Shown: in pieces, positions 43,668 through 52,602 of the stretch
Layout of the letters: every line of letters starts with the position of its first letter
How positions within the stretch are numbered: the first letter of the stretch is position 1
Source of the DNA: VAZQ01 sp963721005
GTDB taxonomy: Bacteria > Pseudomonadota > Alphaproteobacteria > Rhizobiales > Xanthobacteraceae
Length of the DNA stretch: 64,000 nucleotides
Direction of reading: 5' to 3'
NCBI GenBank assembly: GCA_963721005.1
Contig: CAVRHR010000005.1
Location: 1,116,001-1,180,000, forward strand
Made by a program: the position numbers and the translations under genes
Notes under the pieces: model-generated
Seen by the model: only the letters and a program-made list of their open reading frames with translations
The model's database searches: none
Told to the model about the DNA's origin: nothing

Positions 43668-44531
43668 TCAGCGCCGCACTTGATTGAAATAGCGCAAGTC
43701 GGGCGGCGGCTGATCCTTGCGGGTCGGCAGCAATTTGCCGTCGGCGCCCTTGAAGTAGATCTCATTGCCGATCTTGGTCAGGAGGGTGACGCCGGCGCAG
43801 TTCTCCTCGCGCCAGACCGGGCGCGGGTCGGCGTTGCGCCGGAAGGTCTTGAACACGCTCCACGGCCGCGTCAGCGCGTTGTCGATCAGCGTGATGTCCA
43901 CATGCAGGACCTTGGCATCGCCCGGCTCGAGGTAGATGCGCTCCTTCACGATAGACTGATTGTCGACATGGGTCGGTATGCCGGTCGGGTCGATGACGCG
44001 CGGCCCCTTGAAGAACCGGGTCTCGACCTCCAGCACATCGAAGCGGCCGCTGCCGGTGGAATCGATCCAGCGTCCGATCGAATAGCCCTGAAAGGTCAGC
44101 TCGGTCTCCTGCGGCCAGTCGCGCCCGTCGGTGAAGATGCGGCGATGGATCGGCAGGTTGTGCTCGACCAGCACATAGGTGACCTCCGGCAGCACCACGA
44201 TCTCCATCGAGTTGTAGCCGTTCATGGTCGCCGGCATGCCGGCCGGAAAGCAGCGCGCGCCGGACTGCCAGTTGCCCTGCCCGCCGTTGGCCTGGTCGGC
44301 GATGCTGGCCTCCAGGATCGCCTGGTATTCCGGGATGAGCGGAGCCCCCTGCCCGAGCCCCCAGGCCTTGGTCGGATCGAAGGTGATCTGGCCGCCCCGG
44401 TTGAGGTTGATCCGCAGCCATTGTCCCGAGAAATCGGGATATTGCGCATCGTCGAAGGCACGGGCACCGGCCACCGGCAAGCACAGCGAAGCTGCGAGCG
44501 CGACGGCGCCGATCCACATCCGGTCGAGCAT
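43668..44531 (-). CDS. Secreted YPD-GQW family protein 2
   Basis: The 287-residue protein has a signal peptide (IGAVALAASLCLPVAGARA). It is closest in feel to paralog 1: both start MLDR, read AFDDAQYPD after the signal and keep ALTRPW/AYTRPW. Key blocks are FSGQWLRINL, IPEYQAILEAS, invariant Cys in CFPAGMPATM, HRRIFTDGRDWP, FQGYSIGRWID, ETRFFKGPRVIDPTG, NQSIVKERIY, Cys in REENCAG and RKDQPPPDLRYF. AAGGGGAA lies upstream of ATG 44531. It follows paralog 3 by 53 bp on the same strand, so the two are likely co-transcribed. Function unknown. Confidence 0.82.
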   Translation of the reverse strand: MLDRMWIGAVALAASLCLPVAGARAFDDAQYPDFSGQWLRINLNRGGQITFDPTKAWGLGQGAPLIPEYQAILEASIADQANGGQGNWQSGARCFPAGMPATMNGYNSMEIVVLPEVTYVLVEHNLPIHRRIFTDGRDWPQETELTFQGYSIGRWIDSTGSGRFDVLEVETRFFKGPRVIDPTGIPTHVDNQSIVKERIYLEPGDAKVLHVDITLIDNALTRPWSVFKTFRRNADPRPVWREENCAGVTLLTKIGNEIYFKGADGKLLPTRKDQPPPDLRYFNQVRR

Positions 44532-44584
44532 GACGTTTCCCCTTGATTGATTGGCATGCCGCGCGTGGCGCAGCGCGCTCCCGG

Positions 44585-45433
44585 CTACTTCTTCGACTGG
44601 GTGAAATATCGCAGATCGGGCGGCGGCTGGTCTTTTTTCGCCGGCATCAGCAACCCGTCGGCGCTCAGCATGTAGCCCTGGTTGGCGATCTCGACATGCG
44701 GATTGTTCTCCACGCAAACGCTTTCACGCCACGCCGGCCGCGGATTCTGCACCCGGCGGTAGGTCTTGGTCGCGGTCCATGGCCGCGTCAGGGCATGGTC
44801 GATGGTGGTGATCTCGTCATGGAGAATGTTTGGATCGGCCTTGTCCTGGAAGATCCGCTCCTTGATGATGCTCTCATTGTCCGCATGCAGCGGCAGGCCG
44901 GTATTGTCGTAGGACCGCGGGCCCTTAAATCCGCGCGTCTCGATCGCGAGCACGTCGAAGCGGCCGGTGCCGCCCTCATCCAGCCATTTACCGATCGAGT
45001 AGCCCGCGAAGGTCGGATCGATGTCCTCCGGCCAGTCACGCCCGTCGGTATAGATGCGGCGGAAGTCGTAGATATGCTCCATCAGGACATGGGTGGTGCG
45101 CGGCGTGATGACGAACTCGGCGCCTTCGTAATCGTTCATGATGCGCGGCATGCCGGGAGCGAGACAGGTGTAGGTCGGGTCGGTGCCCTGCCCACCGGCG
45201 GCCTGGTCGGCCAAACTCGCCTCCAGGACCGCCTGGTATTCCGGCGTCAGCGGCGCCTGCTGCCCGCGGCCGGCCGGCTTGGTCGGGTCATAGCGCGGGA
45301 TGCCGGTGTCGGTGCGCAGCCACTGGCCCTTCCAGTTGGGATACCGGCTCTCGTCGAACGCACGCGCGCCGCTCGGCGGCATGCACAGGACGGCGGCCAG
45401 CATGGCCAAGCCGATCGGAATTCGGTGATGCAT
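44585..45433 (-). CDS. Secreted YPD-GQW family protein 3
   Basis: The 282-residue protein has a signal peptide (IGLAMLAAVLCMPPSGARA). Family blocks are RYPNWKGQWLR, APLTPEYQAVLEAS, Cys in TCLAPGMPRIM, FRRIYTDGRDWPED, GYSIGKWLDEGGTG, ETRGFKGPRSYDNTGLP, KERIFQDKADP, LHDEITTIDHALTRPW, Cys in ESVCVENN and KKDQPPPDLRYF. GGGAGG upstream supports ATG 45433; the open frame further upstream to 45547 would bury the signal peptide. It is the first gene of the leftward pair and faces paralog 4 across a 441-bp gap. Confidence 0.82.
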   Translation of the reverse strand: MHHRIPIGLAMLAAVLCMPPSGARAFDESRYPNWKGQWLRTDTGIPRYDPTKPAGRGQQAPLTPEYQAVLEASLADQAAGGQGTDPTYTCLAPGMPRIMNDYEGAEFVITPRTTHVLMEHIYDFRRIYTDGRDWPEDIDPTFAGYSIGKWLDEGGTGRFDVLAIETRGFKGPRSYDNTGLPLHADNESIIKERIFQDKADPNILHDEITTIDHALTRPWTATKTYRRVQNPRPAWRESVCVENNPHVEIANQGYMLSADGLLMPAKKDQPPPDLRYFTQSKK

Positions 45434-45874
45434 CACTATCCTCCCTGCAATCGCCCCGAGGATTCGCCCGCGCGCCGCTGACGGAATGGGATGGGTCGCG
45501 GGAGACCTGAAAAAATCGGCCTCGAGTTCGATGCTCGCCGGCGTCATTCGGGCTGCCCGTTGGCCTTGCTGGAGACTTCGGCACGTCTCCGCGGCAGCTC
45601 CCGGACTTTCGATGTCCGTAGTGGAAGCTACATGGTTCGCCCGGTTGCCGGAAGAGGTGCGAGGCGAAACCGGCGCGTGCGAGCGGCAATCCTCTCCGGC
45701 TCGCTGCGGTGCAGCACCTGGCTCCGCCCCGAGATTCGCGGCGTTCGGATATCCTTGTCGCCGGGCTCCGGCCGCGCCGTCATTCCATGCGCGCGGCTGC
45801 CGGTGTATCCTGACATCGGCATCGAAAGGCCGCCGCGATCACGCGAGCTGCTTGAAGATTGAGGGAGGCGGATC
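45434..45874. promoter_or_regulatory. Divergent control region of the YPD-GQW cluster
   Basis: This 441-bp gap lies between the divergent starts of paralogs 3 and 4 and has no supported gene. It should hold both promoters. I could not pick out convincing -35/-10 boxes or an operator palindrome. Confidence 0.4.
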
Positions 45875-46735
45875 ATGTCGTATCGAAGCTCGAGTTGCGC
45901 GTTCGCAATGGTCGCCGCACTGTCGGTAACATCCGGAGCCGCGCGCGCGGCCGATGGCGCGAAGTATCCGGACTGGGGAGGCCAGTGGGACACGGTGAGC
46001 CCGCGCCTGGGCGGCCAGTCGGTCAAGTTCGATCCGTACAAGGCGTTCGGGGTGGCGCAGGAGGCGCCGCTGACGCCGGAATACAAGAAGATCCACGAGG
46101 AAAGCATGGCCGACCAGGCCAAGGGCGGACAGGGCAATTTTCTCGACCACGCCATGTGCATCCCGGGCGGCATGCCGAGCATGATGTCGGTGCCGACGCT
46201 GGAATACATCGTCACGCCGAAAACCACGTATATCACGACTGGCACCAGCGACATTCGACGCATCTTCACCGACGGGCGGCCTTGGCCGACCGATCTCGAG
46301 CCGACCTATCAGGGGTATGCGATCGGCCACTGGACCCACCAGGACAACGACGGCACCTACGACCTGCTTGAGGTCGAGACCCGCGGCCCGTTCAAGGGCC
46401 CGCGAGCTTACGATGCCACCGGGCTGCCGCTGCATTTCGACAATCAGTCGACCTTCAAGGAGCGGTTCCATCTCGACAAGAACGATCCCAAAGTCATGCA
46501 TGACGAGATCACCGTGTTCGATCACGCCCTGACCCGGCCCTGGAGTGTCGACAAGACCTACATTCGCAACCCGAACCCCTATCCGAATTTCAGCCGGATC
46601 AGCTGCATGGAGAACACCCATCAGGTGGTCATCAACAAGGAGAACTACTTCCTGAGCGGAGACGGCCTGTTGATGCCGGCCAAGAAGGATCAGTCGCCGC
46701 CCGATCTGAAATATTTCAAGCAGACCCAGAAGTGA
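45875..46735 (+). CDS. Secreted YPD-GQW family protein 4
   Basis: The 286-residue protein has a signal peptide (MSYRSSSCAFAMVAALS, ending GAARA). Landmarks are KYPDWGGQWDTV, APLTPEYKKIHEES, Cys in CIPGGMPSMM, IRRIFTDGRPWP, YQGYAIGHWTHQDNDG, ETRGPFKGPRAYDATGLP, NQSTFKERFHLDKNDP, FDHALTRPW, Cys in ISCMENT and KKDQSPPDLKYF. The catalytic-looking GRDWP/GYSIG positions vary slightly here (GRPWP, GYAIG). GAGGGAGGCGGATC precedes the ATG. It pairs with paralog 5, 169 bp downstream, whose start (MPYRSSICA) is nearly the same. Confidence 0.82.
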   Translation: MSYRSSSCAFAMVAALSVTSGAARAADGAKYPDWGGQWDTVSPRLGGQSVKFDPYKAFGVAQEAPLTPEYKKIHEESMADQAKGGQGNFLDHAMCIPGGMPSMMSVPTLEYIVTPKTTYITTGTSDIRRIFTDGRPWPTDLEPTYQGYAIGHWTHQDNDGTYDLLEVETRGPFKGPRAYDATGLPLHFDNQSTFKERFHLDKNDPKVMHDEITVFDHALTRPWSVDKTYIRNPNPYPNFSRISCMENTHQVVINKENYFLSGDGLLMPAKKDQSPPDLKYFKQTQK

Positions 46736-46904
46736 GGGAGTGGCCGGAACGGCCGGGTCGGCGGGGCCAAACACGGAATGGGTTGCGAGCCCTTCCGCCG
46801 GCCCCGGCGGACGGTGTATCCTGAGCGCTCGATGCCGGACTTATAAAAAGTGCCGATGGCGCCCGAGTGCGCGCGCCAGTCGGCCAATCCCAGGGAGATT
46901 CCTC

Positions 46905-47750
46905 ATGCCTTACCGAAGCTCGATCTGCGCAACTGCGCTGGCCGCCGCGTTGGGAGCCGCGCTGATGGCGGCGCCGGCCGCCGCCCAGGTGGTGGATTTC
47001 GGGAAATATCCCGATTTCAAGGGGCAATGGGTGCGCACCGGCAACCCGAACAATTGGCGCGAACTCGCCGGTCCGGCGCCGCTCACGCCCGAGTACCAGA
47101 AGATCTTCGAGGACATCACCGCCGACTTCAAGGCCGGCGGCCAGGGCAATTGGCCCTCGGCCTTCTGCATCCCGGCCGGCATGCCGGCGATGATGAGCTT
47201 CTATGATCCGGCCGAGATCATCGTGATGCCGGACGTCACCCACATCCTGATCAGCCACAACGACAATTCGTACCGCCGGATCTATACCGACGGCCGCGAT
47301 TGGCCGGCCAATCCCGAGATCACCTTCGCGGGCTATTCGATCGGCAAGTGGATCGACGAGGACGGCGACGGCAAGTACGACGTGCTCGAGGTCGAGACCC
47401 GGTTTCTCAAGCTGCCGCGCGGATACGACACCTCCGGCCTACCGTTCCACAAGGACGGCCAGGCCGTCATCAAGGAGCGGATCCATCTCGACAAGACCGA
47501 CAAGAACACGCTGATCGACGAGATCACCGTCATCGATCACGCGCTGACGCGCCCCTACGTCAAAATTCAGAAGGCCACCCGCAATCCCAACCCGCGCCCG
47601 GCCTGGCACTCGGACGCCTGCTCGGAGAACAATACCTGGGTCCGGATCGGCAACGAGCCCTATTATCTCAGCGCCGACGGCAAGCTGATGCCCGCCAAGA
47701 AGGACCAGGCGCCGCCGGACCTGCAGTATTTCAAGAAGGCGCAGAAGTGA
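46905..47750 (+). CDS. Secreted YPD-GQW family protein 5
   Basis: The 281-residue protein starts at ATG 46905 after CAGGGAGATTCCTC, with a signal peptide (ALAAALGAALMAAPAAAQ). Blocks are KYPDFKGQWVRTG, APLTPEYQKIFEDI, Cys in CIPAGMPAMM, YRRIYTDGRDWP, AGYSIGKWIDEDGDG, ETRFLKLPRGYDTSGLP, VIKERIHLDKTDK, IDHALTRPY, Cys in DACSENN and KKDQAPPDLQYF. It lacks the FKGPR motif of its siblings (LKLPR instead). It converges with the tonB operon, 25 bp between stops. Confidence 0.82.
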   Translation: MPYRSSICATALAAALGAALMAAPAAAQVVDFGKYPDFKGQWVRTGNPNNWRELAGPAPLTPEYQKIFEDITADFKAGGQGNWPSAFCIPAGMPAMMSFYDPAEIIVMPDVTHILISHNDNSYRRIYTDGRDWPANPEITFAGYSIGKWIDEDGDGKYDVLEVETRFLKLPRGYDTSGLPFHKDGQAVIKERIHLDKTDKNTLIDEITVIDHALTRPYVKIQKATRNPNPRPAWHSDACSENNTWVRIGNEPYYLSADGKLMPAKKDQAPPDLQYFKKAQK

Positions 47751-47775
47751 GAGCCGGCGGCGCCAAAGCCCGGCG

Positions 47776-48465
47776 TCAGCGAATGTTGTAGCGGACCGGC
47801 ACCGTGAAGCTGATCTCCGTGTCGGCCAGCTCCGGCGGCGGTGCCGGAAAGGGTTGCGAACGCTGCACCAGGGCGAGCGTCTCCTCATCGAGCGCGGCTG
47901 AACCCGAGCTGATGACGATGCGGCTCGACAGGACGTGGCCTTGCCGGTCGATGCTGAAGGCGAGCTGGGCCACGCCCTGCTCCCGGCGGGCGCGCGCGCC
48001 GGGCGGGTAACGCTTGTTGCGTTCCAGAATGGCGACGATCTGGGTTTTCCAGGTCGGAACCGCCATGCGGGCGCGGCTCGGCTGCGGCGCCGAGGTCGCC
48101 GGCGCGGGCGGATTGTCCTCGGCCGGGGTCGGCTGCGGCGCCGGCTGCGCAGGGGCGAGCACCACCTCGGATTTCTGCTCCGGAACCGGAACGGCTTTTT
48201 CCTCGGCTTTCTCGACCGGCTTTTCCGGCGCCGCATCGGCCTGGACCTGTTCCGGCCCCGGCGGCAGATCGGGACTGATGTCGGGCGGAGCCTCCATCGG
48301 CTCGAGTTCGAGCACGATCGCATCGGTTCCGAGATGCCCTTCCTCGAGCGGCGCGCGCCAGGCGATCGAGGCGGCGAGGATCGCGCCGTGCGCGAGCAGG
48401 ACGACCGCACCGCAGATCAGCCAGCGGTTAAAGTCGGGGCGGTCCTCGGCGGCCAGCGCGGTCAC
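47776..48465 (-). CDS. tonB: TonB-like energy transducer
   Basis: The 229-residue protein has one N-terminal transmembrane helix (LICGAVVLLAHGAILAASIAW), a Pro/Glu/Lys-rich periplasmic spacer (residues 55-135, many EKP and PAP repeats) and a C-terminal TonB domain (RYPPGARARREQGVAQLAF, VISSGSAALDEETLALV, FTVPVRYNIR). It transmits the proton-motive force to outer-membrane receptors. Its start overlaps the exbD stop by four bases (ATGA), showing coupling. The receptor gene in the same transcript (49797-52298) is the obvious partner. Confidence 0.92.
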   Translation of the reverse strand: MTALAAEDRPDFNRWLICGAVVLLAHGAILAASIAWRAPLEEGHLGTDAIVLELEPMEAPPDISPDLPPGPEQVQADAAPEKPVEKAEEKAVPVPEQKSEVVLAPAQPAPQPTPAEDNPPAPATSAPQPSRARMAVPTWKTQIVAILERNKRYPPGARARREQGVAQLAFSIDRQGHVLSSRIVISSGSAALDEETLALVQRSQPFPAPPPELADTEISFTVPVRYNIR

Positions 48466-48887
48466 GGACCCGGCACCTTCTCCAACCCGACCAGCGCGAT
48501 CTTGAGATAGCCGGCAGCGCGCAGCAGGTTCATCACCTCCATCATCTCGCCGTAAGGGACCGTCTTATCGGCGCGCACGAAGACACGGGTATCGCGGTCG
48601 CCCCGGGTGGCGGCGTCGAGAGCGCCGCCAAGCGCGGTTCGGCCGACCGGGTCGTCCCCGAGCGCCAGCGTGAGATCGGCCTTCACGGTCAGGAATTGCG
48701 GCATCGGGGGCCGCGGCTGCGGCTCGGCGCTGGAGGTCGGAAGATTGACCGAGATATCGACGGTCGCGAGCGGCGCCGCCACCATGAAAATGATGAGCAG
48801 CACCAGCATCACGTCGATGAACGGCGTGACGTTGATCTCGTGCATCTCCTCGAGGCTGTCTTGGCCGTGGTCGAGCCGCACGCTCAT
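48462..48887 (-). CDS. exbD: ExbD-type biopolymer transport protein
   Basis: From ATG 48887 the product has 141 residues. A transmembrane helix with the essential membrane Asp is visible in EINVTPFIDVMLVLLIIF (D near 25), followed by the periplasmic domain (VDISVNLPTS, KTVPYGEMMEVMNLLRAAG, KIALVGLE). It forms the proton channel complex with ExbB and drives TonB. It begins four bases after the exbB stop and overlaps tonB. Confidence 0.93.
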   Translation of the reverse strand: MSVRLDHGQDSLEEMHEINVTPFIDVMLVLLIIFMVAAPLATVDISVNLPTSSAEPQPRPPMPQFLTVKADLTLALGDDPVGRTALGGALDAATRGDRDTRVFVRADKTVPYGEMMEVMNLLRAAGYLKIALVGLEKVPGP

Positions 48888-48891
48888 GGGA

Positions 48892-49752
48892 TCACTCCGC
48901 GGCCGACGCCGCCGGCGACCGCGGCAAGGGCACTGTGCCCGCGGCAGCCTGGCGGTCGAGATCGCGGCTGACGAGCCGCAGCACCTCGGCGGAAGCATCG
49001 CCCAGGAGTGCCCGATAGCCGGCAATCGAGCGCGCGAACACATTGTAGATGACGACCGCCGGTATGGCGGCCGCAAGCCCGAAGGCGGTAGCGAGCAGGG
49101 CTTCGGCAATGCCCGGCGCCACCACCGCCAAATTGGTGGTGTGCTCCCGCGAGATGCCGATGAAGCTGTTCATGATGCCCCAGACGGTGCCGAACAGCCC
49201 GACGAACGGCGCGGTCGCACCGATGGTCGCCAGCACGCTGGTGCCCCGCATCATACGCCGCCCGCAGGCGGCCTCGATCCGCTCGAGCCTCCAGGCGATC
49301 CGCTCCTTGATGCCGTCGCGATCGCCGCTCCCGGCCGACAGCCGCAATTCGCCCCCTGCCGCGTCCACAAACTCACCGATCTGGCTTTTGGTGGAGCCCA
49401 GCCCCTCGACCGCGTCCGCCAGCCGTGGCGCCGAGGCCAGCACGTTCAGCGCCGCGCGCGTGTGCCGCGTCGCCAGCACCAGCTCGATGGTCTTGGCGAG
49501 CCAGACCGTCCAGGTGACGACCGAGGCGAAGGTAAGTCCGATCAGGACCGCCTTTACCAGCGGGTCGGCGTTGAGAAACATGCTCCAGGGGGTGAGGTCG
49601 TGCGGCAGCGCGGCGCTGATGAAACCGCCGGCTGCCGCGGGCACATCCGGCGCACCCGGCCCCTGAGCGAGCGCCGCAGTCGGCCAAGCCCATACGGCAG
49701 GCACGCCAAGCGACGGCGTCAAAACGGCATAACCTTTGCGGGAGCCCGTCAT
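48892..49752 (-). CDS. exbB: ExbB-type proton channel protein
   Basis: The product is about 286 residues, three transmembrane helices. The typical MotA/TolQ/ExbB core is RGTSVLATIGATAPFVGLFG, TVWGIMNSFIGISREHTTNL, and AVVAPGIAEALLATAFGLAA. An extended N-terminus includes a possible signal (VPAVWAWPTAALAQG) and a Pro/Ala linker, as in the longer ExbB type. ATG 49752 is preferred; the TTG at 49800 overlapping the receptor stop would add 16 residues. Neither has a strong ribosome binding site. It belongs to the receptor-exbB-exbD-tonB transcript. Confidence 0.9.
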   Translation of the reverse strand: MTGSRKGYAVLTPSLGVPAVWAWPTAALAQGPGAPDVPAAAGGFISAALPHDLTPWSMFLNADPLVKAVLIGLTFASVVTWTVWLAKTIELVLATRHTRAALNVLASAPRLADAVEGLGSTKSQIGEFVDAAGGELRLSAGSGDRDGIKERIAWRLERIEAACGRRMMRGTSVLATIGATAPFVGLFGTVWGIMNSFIGISREHTTNLAVVAPGIAEALLATAFGLAAAIPAVVIYNVFARSIAGYRALLGDASAEVLRLVSRDLDRQAAAGTVPLPRSPAASAAE

Positions 49753-49796
49753 GGCCGTGGATAACGCATGGTGTTGCGAGCGCCCACCGCGCACCT

Positions 49797-52298
49797 TCAA
49801 AACTTCGCCCGCAGCCCGCCATAGGCGGCGAGCGGCATCCCGGGCAGGAAGGTGCGCGGGTCGTTCAGCACGAGAAAGTTCCCGCCGCCGAAGGTATTGC
49901 TGTTGAAGCCCGAGGTGCTGAAGAAGGTTCCGGCCGCATAATAATGCTGGTTGAAAAGGTTGTTCACCAGCGCGAACAGCTCGACGCTCTTGGTCAACTG
50001 ATAGGAGCCATGCAGGTTCACGACCGCATAGGCCGGCACCTTCGGATTTTGATTGGCGTCGTCATGAATGAGATACTGGCTGCCGGTGACGTTGAGATCG
50101 GCGCCGAGCTTCCAGGCGTCGGCGACGGTGTATTCGACCCCGGCTTTGAAGCGGTGCGCCGGAATTGCCGGAATGTGGTCGCCCGGCGTGACGAAGATAT
50201 TGCCGTTGCCATCGGCAGCCGGGTTGTTCGGCGATGACAGGGTCAAAGCGTCCTGATAAGTGGCGTCGACGAAGGTATAGTTGGCGTATGCATTCCAGCG
50301 ATCCCATCGATACGCGACCTTGGCCTCGACACCCTGGCGCAGGGTCTTGGCCGCGTTCTGAAAATAACCGAACATCGGTACTGCCGCGCTGGCGATATTT
50401 ATGATGTCGTCGGTCGTCTCGGTGCGGAAAACGCCGAGACCCCAGCTGAGCTGTCCGCTCTGGTTGCTTGCCCCGAAACTCCCGCGCAGGCCCGCTTCGT
50501 AGGTGTGCGAGACCACCTGCTTGAGCGGAGGATCTGAGATCAGGAAATTGTCGATCATGCAGGGATGCACCGGATCGGAGCATCCCAGCTCCAACGGGGT
50601 GGGCGCGCGGTTCGCCTCCGAATAGCTCGCATAGCCGGTCAGGTTCGGTGTGAACTTGTAGGTCGCCCCGATTACCGGGTTGATACGCTGGAAAGTGTTG
50701 CTGCTGGTAAGAAGCGGATTGGTGCCGGTCTGGTCCTGCAGATTGATCTCCGCCAGGTTGAATCTGGCACCCCCGGTGATCGAGAGCTTCGAGGTCAGAT
50801 CGAATGTGTCGGTGGCATAGATGCCGGTGTAAGTGTTGGTCGCCAGGAGATTGACCGGCGTGATGTCGTCGGCCGGCTGGTCGATGAATACCCCGGTTCC
50901 GGTCACGAACAGATTCTGATCGATCGTGCCGAGCTCGCTGGTCGCGCTGAACCGGGTGCGGCCGTGATCGAGGGTCACGCCCGTCACGAAGTGATTGTCA
51001 TGGCCCAGCCACATGGCGCTGCTGGTGGCCTGCGCCGAGCCGCCGAAACTGTTGGTGGCGGTGGAATTGCGATCGATCTCGCCCAGGAAAGCACCGGGCG
51101 AGATGGTGTTCGGCACCGCAAAATTCTGGTTGATCTGCGTCGCCACGTCGCCAATGCAAAGCTCGCCCGGAAACGGTCCGAGCGGATCGCACGGCTGTGC
51201 GTCGGTGCCGTTGCCATCCACGTGGGACTGCCAGAACCCCCGGTAATAAGCGTTGCTCTGGAACGACATCGTGTCGCTGAGCGCGTAGCTCAGGCCGGAG
51301 GTGAGAAAGGCGAGCTGAAGATGGGTGGTCTGTGGCCAAGTATACACGCTCGACCATTTCTGGTTGAGCAACTCGACCGGAGTCGCGGCAACCGACCCCA
51401 GATAGTTGTCGGCGCCGGTGAATGCGACGTGGAATTCAGCCTGATCGGTGCGGGTGCCGACATCAGCGTACACCCGGCGCAATTGCGAGGATGAGGAAAA
51501 ATCCCGCCAGCCATGGTCGTTGGTGGAATCGGCGCTGATATAGAACGAGCGGTCGTGGTCTTGAATCCCGATCTGGGTAGCCGCCTGGAACCTGCCGTAG
51601 GAGCCGGCGATCGCCTCCGCCTCCCTGCCCTGATAGGTGAAGCCGTTCTTCATCTCGAGCGACAAGGCGCCGCCGATGGCATTGAGCCCGAAGATCGGGT
51701 TGTTGGGCACCAGCGAGGCCCGATTAATGGCCATTTCCGGGATGAGGTCCCAATTGACGATGTCGCCGTAGGACTCGTTGATGCGAACCCCGTTCTGATA
51801 GACAGCCAGCCCCTGCGGCGTTCCGGGCACCGGCGAGGCGGTGAAGCCGCGGTAATCGAGATTGCGCTGGAACGCATTGCCGGATTGATCGCTCAAGGAG
51901 ACGCCGGGCAGACCTTTGGCCAGAGAGTCGAGGATGTTGGAAGATTGGCCGTGGTCGAAATCGGCGGATCGGAGCACCTGCGTATTTGACGGCACCTTGT
52001 CGCGGTCGATCAGGCCCGGATCGGCCTGCGCGGCGGCCGGGGCCGGTGGCGCGGCTGCGGGCTTGGAGGAGACCGGGCCTGCAGGTTGAGCGCGCTTGGG
52101 GGCGGCACTCCGGCTGCTGGAGACCGGCGCGGGGGCGATCACGTCGATTTCGGGCAGCACCGTGGAGGTTTGTGCACGGGCTACCGGCGGCATGATTGAC
52201 GTCGAGACCGCGATGGCCGCCGACCAGCACAGCACATGTCGAGATGCGGGATGGAGGATGCCGGAGGGTTCAAATCCGCATTTTTTTTGCATGCCCAT
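49797..52298 (-). CDS. TonB-dependent outer-membrane receptor
   Basis: The product is about 833 residues from ATG 52298. A leader (VLCWSAAIAVSTSIMPPVA, ending RAQ) is followed by a TonB-box-like TVLPEIDVIAP, a Pro/Ala-rich linker, the plug domain (SSNILDSLAKGLPGVSLSDQ, YQNGVRINESYGDIV, FGLNAIGGALSLEMKNG) and a beta-barrel that ends in Phe (YGGLRAKF), as OMP assembly requires. Such receptors import siderophores, cobalamin, heme or large organic ligands; the ligand here is unknown. The gene leads a TonB-ExbB-ExbD operon and is divergent from a two-component pair. The frame beyond 52298 to 52526 looks non-coding. Confidence 0.9.
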   Translation of the reverse strand: MGMQKKCGFEPSGILHPASRHVLCWSAAIAVSTSIMPPVARAQTSTVLPEIDVIAPAPVSSSRSAAPKRAQPAGPVSSKPAAAPPAPAAAQADPGLIDRDKVPSNTQVLRSADFDHGQSSNILDSLAKGLPGVSLSDQSGNAFQRNLDYRGFTASPVPGTPQGLAVYQNGVRINESYGDIVNWDLIPEMAINRASLVPNNPIFGLNAIGGALSLEMKNGFTYQGREAEAIAGSYGRFQAATQIGIQDHDRSFYISADSTNDHGWRDFSSSSQLRRVYADVGTRTDQAEFHVAFTGADNYLGSVAATPVELLNQKWSSVYTWPQTTHLQLAFLTSGLSYALSDTMSFQSNAYYRGFWQSHVDGNGTDAQPCDPLGPFPGELCIGDVATQINQNFAVPNTISPGAFLGEIDRNSTATNSFGGSAQATSSAMWLGHDNHFVTGVTLDHGRTRFSATSELGTIDQNLFVTGTGVFIDQPADDITPVNLLATNTYTGIYATDTFDLTSKLSITGGARFNLAEINLQDQTGTNPLLTSSNTFQRINPVIGATYKFTPNLTGYASYSEANRAPTPLELGCSDPVHPCMIDNFLISDPPLKQVVSHTYEAGLRGSFGASNQSGQLSWGLGVFRTETTDDIINIASAAVPMFGYFQNAAKTLRQGVEAKVAYRWDRWNAYANYTFVDATYQDALTLSSPNNPAADGNGNIFVTPGDHIPAIPAHRFKAGVEYTVADAWKLGADLNVTGSQYLIHDDANQNPKVPAYAVVNLHGSYQLTKSVELFALVNNLFNQHYYAAGTFFSTSGFNSNTFGGGNFLVLNDPRTFLPGMPLAAYGGLRAKF

Positions 52299-52602
52299 AT
52301 CCAAAATCTTGCTTGGGCGGAGCCCCCATGTCCACGGATCAGTTCCAAATCCGGACGGGAACCTTGGGAAGCACAATTCGGGAAGTATTGGCATCGGCGG
52401 GCATCGCTCCCTGCCCGCTCGCGTGGAGAGAACGTATGGTCCACGCCTCGCGAAAGGCCGCAATGAACCGTAGCCACACCGGGGAACGGGTCCGGATGTT
52501 CCGGATAAAGCCGGCGCGCCGCCCAAATCCGGCCAGCTCGAATCGTTGCGGGCCGCGGCGAGAAACGTCTAAGGTATTGCCCCATATCAAGGTCCCGCCA
52601 AA
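52299..52602. promoter_or_regulatory. Divergent gap between receptor and histidine kinase genes
   Basis: These 304 bp hold no supported gene and should contain the promoters of both directions. The TCCGGA core recurs (TCCGGACGGG, GTCCGGATGTTCCGG, TTCCGGATAAAG) and could be part of an operator for the adjacent regulator, though this is only a pattern. Confidence 0.35.
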
